Shown here: piece after piece, positions 1 to 7,614 of the stretch
How the letters are laid out: every line of letters begins with the position of its first letter
Numbering within the stretch: position 1 is the stretch's first letter
Assembly: GCA_020426065.1 (NCBI GenBank)
Contig: JAGQQT010000119.1
Coordinates: 1-9,638, forward strand
DNA: 9,638 nt
Origin: Planctomycetaceae bacterium
GTDB taxonomy: Bacteria; Planctomycetota; Planctomycetia; Planctomycetales; Planctomycetaceae
Reading direction: 5' to 3'
The notes under the pieces: generated by a model
What the model saw: the letters and a program-made list of their open reading frames with translations, nothing else
Told to the model about the DNA's origin: nothing
The model's database searches: none
Position numbers and translations under genes: made by a program

Positions 1-807
1 TCGAATCCGGCCCCGATTCGAGGCGGCCAGCTGCTGCATCAGAAAGTTCTGCAACCGGGCCAGCTCTCCCGAAGCCTGCTGCCCTGCCAGCTGTTCCTGC
101 AGCCCTTTCCGCGAATCCACAAAAAACATTTCCGTGATTTCATAGTCACGGGAAAGGTGTTCTTTCCAGTCCTCACGAATATCCACATCGCGATCAGCAT
201 GGGTCTGGACGAACACCAGTTTGCAGCCGGTGGCCGAATCCCGCAGTTCCTGCTGAACATTGGCCGAGCGATATTTCTGCTGCGTCGAGGTGTAAATCAG
301 AATGTCCGAATAGGGCAGAAACCGCCGCAACCGCTCCAGATTGCTGGCCGCATCATTTCCCTCGGAGGTATCCGGATCCGGGCAGTCCACAATCACAATG
401 TCTTCCAGCAGCGGGACATTCGTTTCGACGACATCGCAATCTTCTGTCGGCAATTGCAGCAGGTCGAAGTTGATATCGGGATGCACCAGGATCTGCGGTC
501 GAGTTGTTGTGGGGCGTTGCCGGCCGGAGGTGGTCACTTCCTGACCCAGGATGGCATTCACCAGAGAACTTTTGCCAGTCCCGGTTCCGCCAAACATGGC
601 CACGACGAGCGGGAGTTGCAGACGTTCCCGTACGCTGCGGATACGGGGCAGGACCCGCTGCAGAAAGTGTCGAGCCCGTTCACCCGGCTCCCATTGCGAT
701 TTCGTGGCGGGCCAGGCATCACAGCGATCTATCAGACGATCGATGTGGGTCAGCATTTCCAGTTGTACCAGGTCGGCGTGTCTCATTTCGCTATCTTCGC
801 AAACCAT
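1..807 (-). CDS. Dynamin-like P-loop GTPase, N-terminal part (cut by window edge)
   Basis: My translation of the minus strand gives an open frame that runs off the left edge, with about 269 residues visible. After a roughly 65-residue helical-looking N-terminus (Arg/Glu/Leu-rich) comes a hydrophobic strand and a clear G1/Walker A motif, GGTGTGKSS (residues 73-81), followed by LVNAILG as in dynamin/Era-type GTPases. A Thr-rich switch region (PTTTRP, 99-104) could supply the G2 threonine. G3 reads DCPDPD (141-146), so the usual glycine of DxxG is replaced by Asp. A G4-like THAD (202-205) follows the strand KLVFVQ, with His where Lys is usual. No membrane segment is seen in the visible part. The fold class is secure; the role (membrane remodelling, division, stress) is not determinable. 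The start is uncertain: ATG at 807 and ATG at 786 are in frame, neither has a strong Shine-Dalgarno, and the frame stays open back to a stop at 964-966. I chose the longer ATG form. Confidence 0.82.
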   Translation of the reverse strand, partial: MVCEDSEMRHADLVQLEMLTHIDRLIDRCDAWPATKSQWEPGERARHFLQRVLPRIRSVRERLQLPLVVAMFGGTGTGKSSLVNAILGQEVTTSGRQRPTTTRPQILVHPDINFDLLQLPTEDCDVVETNVPLLEDIVIVDCPDPDTSEGNDAASNLERLRRFLPYSDILIYTSTQQKYRSANVQQELRDSATGCKLVFVQTHADRDVDIREDWKEHLSRDYEITEMFFVDSRKGLQEQLAGQQASGELARLQNFLMQQLAASNRGRIR

Positions 808-1110
808 CAGACCAGTTGCAATTCGGGACCACTCAGGTTTTCTGGCGAGTTTTCCATGCAAAGCTAAGTCAGCGAGACAATTCGCCGTTTGACTCGTAGC
901 CGGAGGCGCAGGAGTTTTTCCCGGAAAAGGACAGTTTGCATTGCCTTCGCCTGCGGCAACGGGTCAAACGATGGTGTCTTGCTGTAGAGAGATACGTGTT
1001 GTCAATGTTCTCCTACCTGGGTGCACCGCCCGGAATTCTTCCGAGCCACCCGCTAGGTATTTGAACAACAACTCGGTTCATGTCGACACCAGTGCCCAAA
1101 GGGGGCAGAG
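808..1110. other. Intergenic region between GTPase and zinc-ribbon gene
   Basis: About 300 bp lie upstream of the leftward GTPase gene and downstream of the leftward zinc-ribbon gene, so any promoter for the GTPase should be here. A TTGACA hexamer reads on the minus strand at 1005-1000, but no convincing -10 lies 16-18 nt beyond it. A short inverted repeat (TGCCC/GGGCA, 1093-1107) sits just after the zinc-ribbon stop but has no T-tract, so it is a poor terminator. I see no gene here. Confidence 0.5.
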
Positions 1111-2259
1111 TTATCTCCCCGCGAAGATCAGCATGAACAGCAGGAAGACGATGAGGCCACCCAGAACCGCGAAGGCAATCTTCCATGCGGACCAGGGACG
1201 TTCTCCCATCACCTTACCGGTGGTGGCGTTGATCATGACCTGATAAACCCGGTCCTTGTATCGATAGGAGAGCAGCCAGGTTGGCAAGAGAACGTACTTG
1301 AAAGTGATCGCCGAAAACTGGGAATGGATCTGATGCACGCGTTGCCGGTCCCCGCCGATGCGACGACGGACATCCTGCTCAATTGTCTGTTCGATTCGCT
1401 GCTTCGCTTCTTTGAATCCAATCGGAAGTTCCACATCGTAGGTGCGGCACAGATAGCCCGCCAGCGATTCCCGCGTGAAGGGAATGATCCCTTGCAGAGG
1501 CCACGGTTCAAGACCACGAGTCAACTGGGGTGACATTTTCTGGCAGGCGAGCACCACCACATCATCAAAGAATCGCTGAAACGTTCCTGCCGCATCATAC
1601 CAGCGGACTCGGGTCACTCGTCGACGATTTTTTCCCACGCCCACGGTGACTCGATATTCCTCGCCCCGCTCCCCTGCGTATTGCACAAAGGTCATTGAGT
1701 CAAACGTCCAGAACGGCAGATAGACCCCGTTCAGTTTTCCGGAAACCCCGGCTTTCAGGAAATCGCTGGGAGCAAACCACAAACTCGAAACCCAGTTGGA
1801 AACCAGCCGATGGGCCTGATCTTCCTCAATCTTGAACGTCAACACCCCATCCGGTTTGATCCGCTCATCCGTTTCATGAATCTTGTCCAGCTGAATCGGT
1901 GAAGCACAATATGGACAATGTGTGCTGGTGAGAGTTCCCTCAAACACCACCGTCCCGCCACACGCATCGCAGTCCACTTCCTTGATGCCCGACGTCTCTG
2001 AAAGATCCTCGTGGTTGGACTGCAGCTGTTCGAGCATCTCGAGATAGTCACGCTCAACCAGTTGCTGTTCCTTATCAACACTCAGTTCCTGTTCATATCC
2101 ACAATAAGGACATTTCAGGTTCTGAGTGCCGATATGAAACACAACGTCAGCACCACACTGCCGACAGGGAAAGATTCTGCCGTCAGCCTGACTGTGTCGG
2201 GCCTCGGCCGAAACCGTATCGACGCCAGCCTCCTGCTGCTCTTCGACGTGGTCGCTCAT
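1111..2259 (-). CDS. Double zinc-ribbon protein with C-terminal membrane anchor
   Basis: This is a 382-residue protein. Two treble-clef/zinc-ribbon modules are visible: C32-x2-C35 with C50-x2-C53, and C97-x2-C100 with C115-x2-C118, each pair of knuckles separated by a short hydrophobic beta hairpin. A Glu/Gln-rich, probably helical linker (about 60-90) joins them. The middle and C-terminal part (about 130-350) is rich in aromatic and basic residues, with no motif I recognise. A single hydrophobic segment near the C-terminus (about 357-379) would anchor the protein in a membrane with the bulk on one side. Similar proteins are usually annotated only as zinc-ribbon or TFIIB-type zinc-ribbon proteins, and no reaction can be assigned. 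The frame is open to an ATG at 2328, but that would overlap the end of the upstream gene. The ATG at 2259 (MSDHVEE) lies 10 nt after the upstream stop and is preferred. It is probably co-transcribed with the Dabb gene. Confidence 0.85.
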   Translation of the reverse strand: MSDHVEEQQEAGVDTVSAEARHSQADGRIFPCRQCGADVVFHIGTQNLKCPYCGYEQELSVDKEQQLVERDYLEMLEQLQSNHEDLSETSGIKEVDCDACGGTVVFEGTLTSTHCPYCASPIQLDKIHETDERIKPDGVLTFKIEEDQAHRLVSNWVSSLWFAPSDFLKAGVSGKLNGVYLPFWTFDSMTFVQYAGERGEEYRVTVGVGKNRRRVTRVRWYDAAGTFQRFFDDVVVLACQKMSPQLTRGLEPWPLQGIIPFTRESLAGYLCRTYDVELPIGFKEAKQRIEQTIEQDVRRRIGGDRQRVHQIHSQFSAITFKYVLLPTWLLSYRYKDRVYQVMINATTGKVMGERPWSAWKIAFAVLGGLIVFLLFMLIFAGR

Positions 2260-2269
2260 AGGTTGCTCA

Positions 2270-2575
2270 TCAATGAACGTAGGAATCGAAGACGCGAACT
2301 TTCTTCCAGTTCGCCTTGTTTTCAGCAATGAACGTCAGGTGGTCTTCCACCGTCTGATAGGCATCATGAGCAGCCTTGTCGGTGAAGTAGACGTGTAGCG
2401 AAACATCATATCCTTTGTCATTCACTTCCCGGTTGAATTCCTCCCCCAGTCGGCCAGCGGCAAAGAATTCCACACCGGGGTGATCTTTGAGGTATTTGTG
2501 GCAGGCGTCAACCAGCTGATCGCAGGCTGCGTCCGAGGCATCGTTCAGGGTGAAGTAGACAATATGAGCCAGCAT
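2270..2575 (-). CDS. Dabb (stress-responsive alpha/beta-barrel) family protein
   Basis: This is a 101-residue protein with the length and pattern of a single Dabb domain, a ferredoxin-like alpha/beta fold that dimerises into a barrel. It has an N-terminal strand with the typical [10 protein letters not shown] opening, a helix of charged residues (about 13-30), a strand with [10 protein letters not shown] (about 35-45), the strand [11 protein letters not shown] (about 56-66) followed by [11 protein letters not shown] (about 69-79), and a final strand KKVRVFDSY. The conserved H-V-x-F beginning and the AYxxHPxH-like region are family hallmarks, here degenerate (YQTVEDH). Most family members have no known reaction; some plant and Streptomyces relatives act as cyclases or stress proteins. 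A purine-rich GAAAGAAAGA lies upstream of the ATG. The stop is 10 nt before the zinc-ribbon gene, which suggests a two-gene operon. Confidence 0.85.
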   Translation of the reverse strand: MLAHIVYFTLNDASDAACDQLVDACHKYLKDHPGVEFFAAGRLGEEFNREVNDKGYDVSLHVYFTDKAAHDAYQTVEDHLTFIAENKANWKKVRVFDSYVH

Positions 2576-2959
2576 GATTGGTCTTTCTTTCAGTCGTTGA
2601 TGAAATCAGTCAGTTTTGCATTCTGAAAACTTTTGCAGTCAGGTTCAATCGAGGACAGATTCGGAGCGGGAAACCGGGTGGGTGGATGTGTAAGGTTCCC
2701 CAGTTCCGCCCTGTCCCCGGCTTGATAGGGACTCATCGGCCCGATACGCTGGGCGGATTGCTTTGTGTCCCGGCTTCACCAGTGCCTGCCCCTGTACAAA
2801 TTGCACTGATTTCAGCCGGCATAATCAACTAAGATGGGAATCTGACAGACCCATTCAAAAAAGAAACCAGGGTCAATTCAGACGAATACGGAGGCAGAGA
2901 CCGGATTCCGGTCTCTACCGACTGTTTTCGCGACAAACTTTCAGCACAGGAGTGGAACC
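2576..2959. other. Divergent intergenic region upstream of fabI
   Basis: This 384-bp region lies between two genes that point away from each other, so it must hold promoters for both. A possible leftward promoter is listed separately. For fabI I see TTGCAC at 2801-2806 and a CATAATC stretch at 2820-2826, but the spacing (13-15 nt) is too short to call a promoter. No gene is supported here. Confidence 0.5.
2620..2648 (-). promoter_or_regulatory. Possible sigma-70-type promoter for the Dabb/zinc-ribbon pair
   Basis: On the minus strand TTGAAC (2648-2643) and CAGAAT (2625-2620) are separated by 17 nt, each matching four of six consensus positions. The start codon of the Dabb gene lies 44 nt beyond the -10 hexamer. 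Spacing and position are right but the hexamers are weak, so this is a suggestion only. Confidence 0.3.
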
Positions 2960-3769
2960 ATGGGCCTGTTTACGGGCAAAAAAGGGCTGGTTTTCGGGAT
3001 TGCCAACGATCACAGTATCGCCTGGTCGATCACCCAGAATCTGCAGGCGGAAGGGGCCGATATGGCCTTTACTCATCTGCCGGATAAAGACCCGGAACGT
3101 CCCCGCATGGAACGACGACTCCGCAAGCTCGTCGATGACTTCGACCGCTTCATCATGCCGTGCGATGTCACCAATGAGCAGGACCTGGATGCCGTGTTCG
3201 CCAGGGCGAAAGAAGAATTCGGCCAGATCGATTTCGTCCTGCATTCGATTGCCTACGCTCCCATGGAAGACCTGAAAGGCCCCGTGCATGCGGTCAGCCG
3301 GGATGGTTTCAAACTTTCGATGGAAATCTCCTGCTACAGCCTGATCTCGCTGGCACATCGTGCCCGGGAAATCATGGCTCCGGGCGGAAATATTCTCTCA
3401 CTGACCTACCTGGGGGGCGAAAAGGTGATTCCTGGATACAACATCATGGGAGTCTGTAAAGCCGCTCTTGAGAGCACCGTCGAATACCTGGCCAGCGAAC
3501 TGGGGCCGGAAAGTTTCCGCGTGAACGCTCTTAGTGCTGGTCCTCTGAAGACTCTCAGTTCCTCGGCAGTGGGCGAATTTGACCAGATGGTCAAACTGTA
3601 TTCGGCCTTCTCACCTATGCGACGGAACGTGACACATGACGAAGTGGGCAAAACCGGCATGTGGCTGATGAGTGATCATGCGAGCGGCGTGAGCGGAGAA
3701 ACCCTTCACGTCGATTGCGGTTACCACATCATGGGAGCACCTCCCCACGACGCTCACCTCGAAGACTGA
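2960..3769 (+). CDS. fabI: Enoyl-[acyl-carrier-protein] reductase (NADH), FabI type
   Basis: FabI reduces trans-2-enoyl-ACP to acyl-ACP in the last step of each fatty-acid elongation cycle, in the cytoplasm. The 269-residue protein is a divergent short-chain dehydrogenase of normal FabI length. The N-terminal nucleotide-binding motif is [10 protein letters not shown] (13-22), with the FabI-type G-x5-S-I-A pattern in place of the classical SDR GxxxGxG. The CDVTN segment (68-72) and HSIAYAP (95-101) follow. The catalytic set is Tyr150 (TYLGG), Tyr160 (GYN) and Lys167, matching E. coli Tyr146, Tyr156 and Lys163. The substrate-loop signature [12 protein letters not shown] is present. Position 98 is Ala where E. 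coli has Gly93, as in the Staphylococcus type. A strong Shine-Dalgarno AGGAG (2948-2952) sits 7 nt before the ATG. The FAH-family gene follows 23 nt after the stop, so the two are probably co-transcribed. The family is secure; the only doubt is NADH versus NADPH preference. Confidence 0.96.
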   Translation: MGLFTGKKGLVFGIANDHSIAWSITQNLQAEGADMAFTHLPDKDPERPRMERRLRKLVDDFDRFIMPCDVTNEQDLDAVFARAKEEFGQIDFVLHSIAYAPMEDLKGPVHAVSRDGFKLSMEISCYSLISLAHRAREIMAPGGNILSLTYLGGEKVIPGYNIMGVCKAALESTVEYLASELGPESFRVNALSAGPLKTLSSSAVGEFDQMVKLYSAFSPMRRNVTHDEVGKTGMWLMSDHASGVSGETLHVDCGYHIMGAPPHDAHLED

Positions 3770-3792
3770 TCTCCTACTGAAGAGGCACCATC

Positions 3793-4653
3793 ATGAAACT
3801 GGGAATGCTGAAAACCGCTGCGGGATTGAAACTCGTTGGTGTCAGTGGGGACAGGAAATATATCGATCTGTGCCAGGTCGACTCCTCTCTCCCTCACGCA
3901 CTGACAGATCTCCTTCGCTCAGGTCGTCTGGCTGATGCACACAAAGCTCTGGAAACCGGTCTGGCAAAAGGTGCGTTCGTCACCGGAGACCTGGGCTGTC
4001 CGATTACAACTCCGGAAAAGATCATCTGCATCGGTTTGAACTACAAGGATCATGCTGAGGAAACCAAGGCAGAAATCCCGTTCGAACCGGTTTGCTTCGG
4101 CAAGTTTGGCAACACGCTGATCGGCCCTGGAGATCAAATCCGTCTGCCCGCAGTCAGTCAGCAGGTTGATTACGAAGCGGAACTGGTTGTCGTGATCGGC
4201 AAGCCTGCTTACCGGGTTTCTGAGGCAGAGGCTCTCCATTACGTTGCCGGATACATGGTTGGCCATGATGTCTCAGCCCGTGACTGGCAGAAAGGACGTC
4301 CCGGTGGTCAGTGGCTGCTGGGCAAATCGCCCGATACGTTTGCACCGATCGGTCCTTACCTGGTGACCAGTGATGAAATTCCGGATCCACATCAGCTGAA
4401 GATTTCACTGCAGTTGAACGGCCAGACCATGCAGGACAGCAGCACGAGCGAACTGCTGTTCAACATCAATCAGCTGATTGCCCATCTGGCCAAAATCATG
4501 ACGCTCCAGCCGGGAGATCTGATTTTCACCGGAACTCCGGCAGGTGTCGGCATGGCGAGAAATCCGCGCGTCTTCCTCCAACCGGGAGACAAAGTGGATG
4601 TCACAATCGAACATCTCGGGACGCTGTCCAATACCGTTATTCGAGATGAGTAA
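3793..4653 (+). CDS. Fumarylacetoacetate hydrolase (FAH) family enzyme, FAHD1-like
   Basis: This is a 286-residue cytoplasmic enzyme of the FAH superfamily, whose members cleave or isomerise C-C bonds of beta-keto/oxo acids using a divalent metal. An N-terminal region of about 75 residues leads into the core at [16 protein letters not shown] (75-90). Putative metal ligands are Glu128 and Glu130 in DYEAE and Asp159 in [10 protein letters not shown]. Their spacing (31 residues from the first Glu to Asp) matches that of human FAHD1. Lys178 in LLGKS and the GTPAGVG loop (247-253) after LQPGDLIFT are also diagnostic. The exact substrate (acylpyruvate, oxaloacetate, 2-hydroxymuconate derivative or ureidoglycolate) cannot be read from sequence; relatives are often over-annotated as ureidoglycolate lyase or HHDD isomerase. 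GAAGAGG (3779-3785) is a good Shine-Dalgarno 7 nt before the ATG. It lies 23 nt after fabI and ends just before a bidirectional terminator. Confidence 0.9.
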   Translation: MKLGMLKTAAGLKLVGVSGDRKYIDLCQVDSSLPHALTDLLRSGRLADAHKALETGLAKGAFVTGDLGCPITTPEKIICIGLNYKDHAEETKAEIPFEPVCFGKFGNTLIGPGDQIRLPAVSQQVDYEAELVVVIGKPAYRVSEAEALHYVAGYMVGHDVSARDWQKGRPGGQWLLGKSPDTFAPIGPYLVTSDEIPDPHQLKISLQLNGQTMQDSSTSELLFNINQLIAHLAKIMTLQPGDLIFTGTPAGVGMARNPRVFLQPGDKVDVTIEHLGTLSNTVIRDE

Positions 4654-4671
4654 GAGAATGCACCTTCAAAC

Positions 4672-4707
4672 AAAAAAGCGTCCCAGAAGTTTGGGACGCT
4701 TTTTTTA
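4672..4707. terminator. Bidirectional intrinsic terminator
   Basis: A perfect stem pairs 4672-4685 with 4692-4705 (GCGTCCCA with TGGGACGC as core, extended by A:T pairs) around a 6-nt loop. The A-run on the left and T-run on the right mean that either strand shows a stem followed by U residues. It lies 18 nt after the FAH-family stop and 22 nt after the stop of the convergent DUF1598-like gene, so it can end both transcripts. Confidence 0.92.
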
Positions 4708-4729
4708 TTTGTCACTTCCGCTCAGCAGA

Positions 4730-6463
4730 TTACTTGGAGGCATCCCACCACCAGCGGCCTGGAGCCAGGTTTTGAGCCTGAGCGTTTTCGGCGGCCTGAT
4801 CGAGCCGGGATGATTCCTGGATGCTGCTCAGGGTGGAGGTCAGGTTGACCTGCACACCGCCGGCAACCTGAACCACGATGTTCTTCCCGTTGAAGACCTT
4901 GTGATTCACAACGGAGTCCACCTGTCGGGGAACAGCGTATTGAGCTGGCTCGTATTCACCACGGCTGGCAAATGATCCCAGATCCCAGTTTACTCGTTCA
5001 GTGAGTTGCTGCTGAGAGATCAATCCGGAAACGATGGCCAGATCGAAGATGTTCTGCAGGTCGGCGAACACCAGGTCACGACTGGCCAGTTCTTCGAAGT
5101 TGTTGGTCAGATTTGAGGCGAACTGACGGTTGTTCTGCTCGGCTGTTCCAGTTGCAACTCGTTCTCCCTTTGCAGTCACGAACTGATTTTCTGACTGGCA
5201 CAACACAGAAGATTCCTGAATCCGGAAGGCATCGCGATCGGAGCTGTGCAGGACAGATTCACAACGCAGTGAGAGCCACCAGCGGAGAGCATCCAGAGAT
5301 CCGTTGGCTGCAGCCTGTTCGGCAGTCATCAGCTCAAAGAAGTCGGGGATTTTGGATCCACCTTCGACTTCACCAATTCCAATCAGCTTCATCCGGTAAT
5401 CGGCTTCGACAATCACGCGAGCAACGCGGGAGTCTTCCGGCACGCCGTAGATCGTGACATTCTGCAGGCCGAGTTTCCGCTGCAGCTGGTTAGCCCAGGA
5501 GCGAACGGCCCGAGGTGACAACGCTCCGCGAGCATTGGATTCATTGACGTAGGAAGTGAGTTCCTGCAGACCTTCAGGACGGGGATCGATGGAGCAGCCA
5601 AAAATTCGCTGACCTTCCGGCCCGTAAGTTCGCAGCAGGGTGACCAGGTCATCCAGTTGCAGAGTTGGCCATTGAGTTGTTGAGCTGACAGGCATGCCTG
5701 CGGCGGTGTATTGCCAGCCGGCAGCCGGTCCAGCAATGACAATCTCACCGGTTTCGGGGTAGATGAAGATGTGTTCGACCCGATACAGACCAGCCAGATT
5801 CTTCATGGATTCGACAACGGGCAAGCCACTTTCCATCCGTTCCCGAACAGCCTGTTCCAGCCGTGTCAGCGAAACGACTCGCAGAGCGGAAGGCTGGGAC
5901 ATATCAGTGTTGAGGTCAGCGATGCGGGCAGATTTCGCCAGATCCTGCAGTGCAGAACCGGACTGCTTTTCCATTTTGCGGGAGAGCAGACCATCGGCAT
6001 CCACATAAATTCCGCCGCCCGTATCAAATTCGGTAATCGTTCCCAGTCCGCCAACCGCTTCCCAGGTCAGAGGTTCGACAACGGTTTCAATCAGCTCGAT
6101 CAAAGAATCAAAATCGGCGGCTCCTCCACCCAGGGACTTTGAGCGGGAACGGGAGGCAGTCACTTCAGAACGTTCTCCCGATCGGCTCATCCGATTGGTC
6201 GTCGCCCGAGCGGCATCCAGTTCATCATGCTGAACCTGGAATTCGGCAATCTGTTTCAGGAGTGCATCCCGCACAGACTGCTCGGTCATACTGTTGGCAT
6301 ATTGCACGGCTGGCTGAAATTCACCGGCCTGCAGATAGGCGGCAACCGTCTGGTCATGTTCTGCCGCACCAGCAAAGGCGGTCAGGAGTGTGCAGAAAGA
6401 CATTCCGCAAAGCACGCCCGAGAGGAGTCGAGTCAGAATTCTTTGATTTCGTTCGTAGCGCAT
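4730..6463 (-). CDS. Secreted DUF1598-like protein
   Basis: This is a 577-residue exported protein with no assignable reaction. Residues 1-33 form a signal peptide (basic MRYERNQR, hydrophobic core LLSGVLCGMSFCTLLTAF, probable cleavage after AGAA). A helical segment with TPR-like spacing (about 36-90) is followed by a Ser/Arg-rich linker (about 93-112). Next comes GGAADFDSLIELIETVVEPLTWEAVGG, the D-S-L-I-x-L-I and W-x-x-V-G-G pattern that recurs in planctomycete exported proteins. A GGGIYVDADGLL motif (149-160) follows, then the block I associate with DUF1598 (about 194-250, VVSLTRLEQAV to IVIAGPAAGW). A C-terminal GGVQVNL strand (about 535-541) precedes the tail PGRWWWDASK. Family membership is from memory of planctomycete proteins, not a search. 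The frame extends to an ATG at 6472, but AGAGGA abuts that codon and lies 9 nt before the ATG at 6463, so I chose 6463. It ends at the shared terminator. Confidence 0.82.
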   Translation of the reverse strand: MRYERNQRILTRLLSGVLCGMSFCTLLTAFAGAAEHDQTVAAYLQAGEFQPAVQYANSMTEQSVRDALLKQIAEFQVQHDELDAARATTNRMSRSGERSEVTASRSRSKSLGGGAADFDSLIELIETVVEPLTWEAVGGLGTITEFDTGGGIYVDADGLLSRKMEKQSGSALQDLAKSARIADLNTDMSQPSALRVVSLTRLEQAVRERMESGLPVVESMKNLAGLYRVEHIFIYPETGEIVIAGPAAGWQYTAAGMPVSSTTQWPTLQLDDLVTLLRTYGPEGQRIFGCSIDPRPEGLQELTSYVNESNARGALSPRAVRSWANQLQRKLGLQNVTIYGVPEDSRVARVIVEADYRMKLIGIGEVEGGSKIPDFFELMTAEQAAANGSLDALRWWLSLRCESVLHSSDRDAFRIQESSVLCQSENQFVTAKGERVATGTAEQNNRQFASNLTNNFEELASRDLVFADLQNIFDLAIVSGLISQQQLTERVNWDLGSFASRGEYEPAQYAVPRQVDSVVNHKVFNGKNIVVQVAGGVQVNLTSTLSSIQESSRLDQAAENAQAQNLAPGRWWWDASK

Positions 6464-6472
6464 CACGCACAT

Positions 6473-6478
6473 TCCTCT
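6473..6478 (-). promoter_or_regulatory. Shine-Dalgarno deciding the DUF1598-like start
   Basis: AGAGGA on the minus strand directly abuts the first in-frame ATG (6472), too close for initiation there. It is 9 nt before the ATG at 6463 and 6 nt before a GTG at 6466. The signal-peptide N-terminus also begins most naturally at 6463 (MRYERNQR). Confidence 0.65.
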
Positions 6479-6685
6479 ATGACGAATATCTAGGCCCCAT
6501 TGGGGACGGGGTTTATGTGGAGAAACAACGCCTCTCGCAAAGCATCCTTGTTAGAATCGTCGCTCAGCCGGGCAACGTCAAGAACTTTCCTGAAAAACAG
6601 CCGCTTTCCGCTCCAGCCAGAAAGTTTGTTCGAAAGAATAAGAACAGCCGATAGAATGTCGCGCCCCGGACGGCAATCCCTCCGG

Positions 6686-6702
6686 GTTAGAACTGTTCTA
6701 AC
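6686..6702. promoter_or_regulatory. Perfect 17-bp palindrome, candidate operator
   Basis: GTTAGAAC-T-GTTCTAAC is a perfect inverted repeat with 8-bp arms and a single central base, 69 nt upstream of the fpg start codon and about 220 nt upstream of the divergent gene. Such compact dyads are typical of dimeric repressor sites. There is no GC-rich stem or T-run to suggest a terminator. It is not the CIRCE element, and the one-base centre does not fit the GAAC-N4-GTTC LexA box of Gram-positive bacteria. The regulator is unknown. Confidence 0.5.
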
Positions 6703-6771
6703 AATACAGGCTGACAAATCAACAGTGCAGATCGTGTCAAATAAGACGATTATGCCGGAATTGAGGATCCG

Positions 6772-7608
<837 letters not shown>

Positions 7609-7614
<6 letters not shown>

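Larger units (their letters stand above)
6464..6771. other. Divergent intergenic region upstream of fpg and the DUF1598-like gene
   Basis: About 300 bp lie between two genes transcribed in opposite directions away from it. It holds the 17-bp palindrome listed separately, the Shine-Dalgarno sequences of both genes, and a small CCCCA/TGGGG inverted repeat just before the DUF1598-like gene. On the minus strand a TTGACG hexamer lies in the middle, but its -10 partner (GATTCT at 17 nt) is weak. Open frames here have no family features and I do not call a gene. Confidence 0.5.

Noticed and set aside
157..867. Long plus-strand open frame of 236 codons
   Set aside because: It lies opposite the GTPase, whose minus-strand frame has clear P-loop, G3 and G4 motifs. 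The plus-strand translation has no recognisable family features.
1000..1005. Minus-strand TTGACA as a -35 box for the GTPase gene
   Set aside because: The hexamer is perfect, but positions 16-18 nt downstream give nothing like TATAAT, and the start codon is about 190 nt away.
1093..1107. Inverted repeat after the zinc-ribbon gene as a terminator
   Set aside because: The stem is only 5 bp and no T-tract follows it in the direction of transcription.
2578..2832. Plus-strand open frame of 84 codons upstream of fabI
   Set aside because: It has no Shine-Dalgarno, no family features and Pro/Gly-rich low-complexity composition, and it lies in a region that must hold divergent promoters.
6490..6717. 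Minus-strand open frame of 75 codons upstream of the DUF1598-like gene
   Set aside because: It covers the palindrome and the promoter region, has no recognisable domain or good ribosome-binding site, and its composition looks like translated intergenic DNA.
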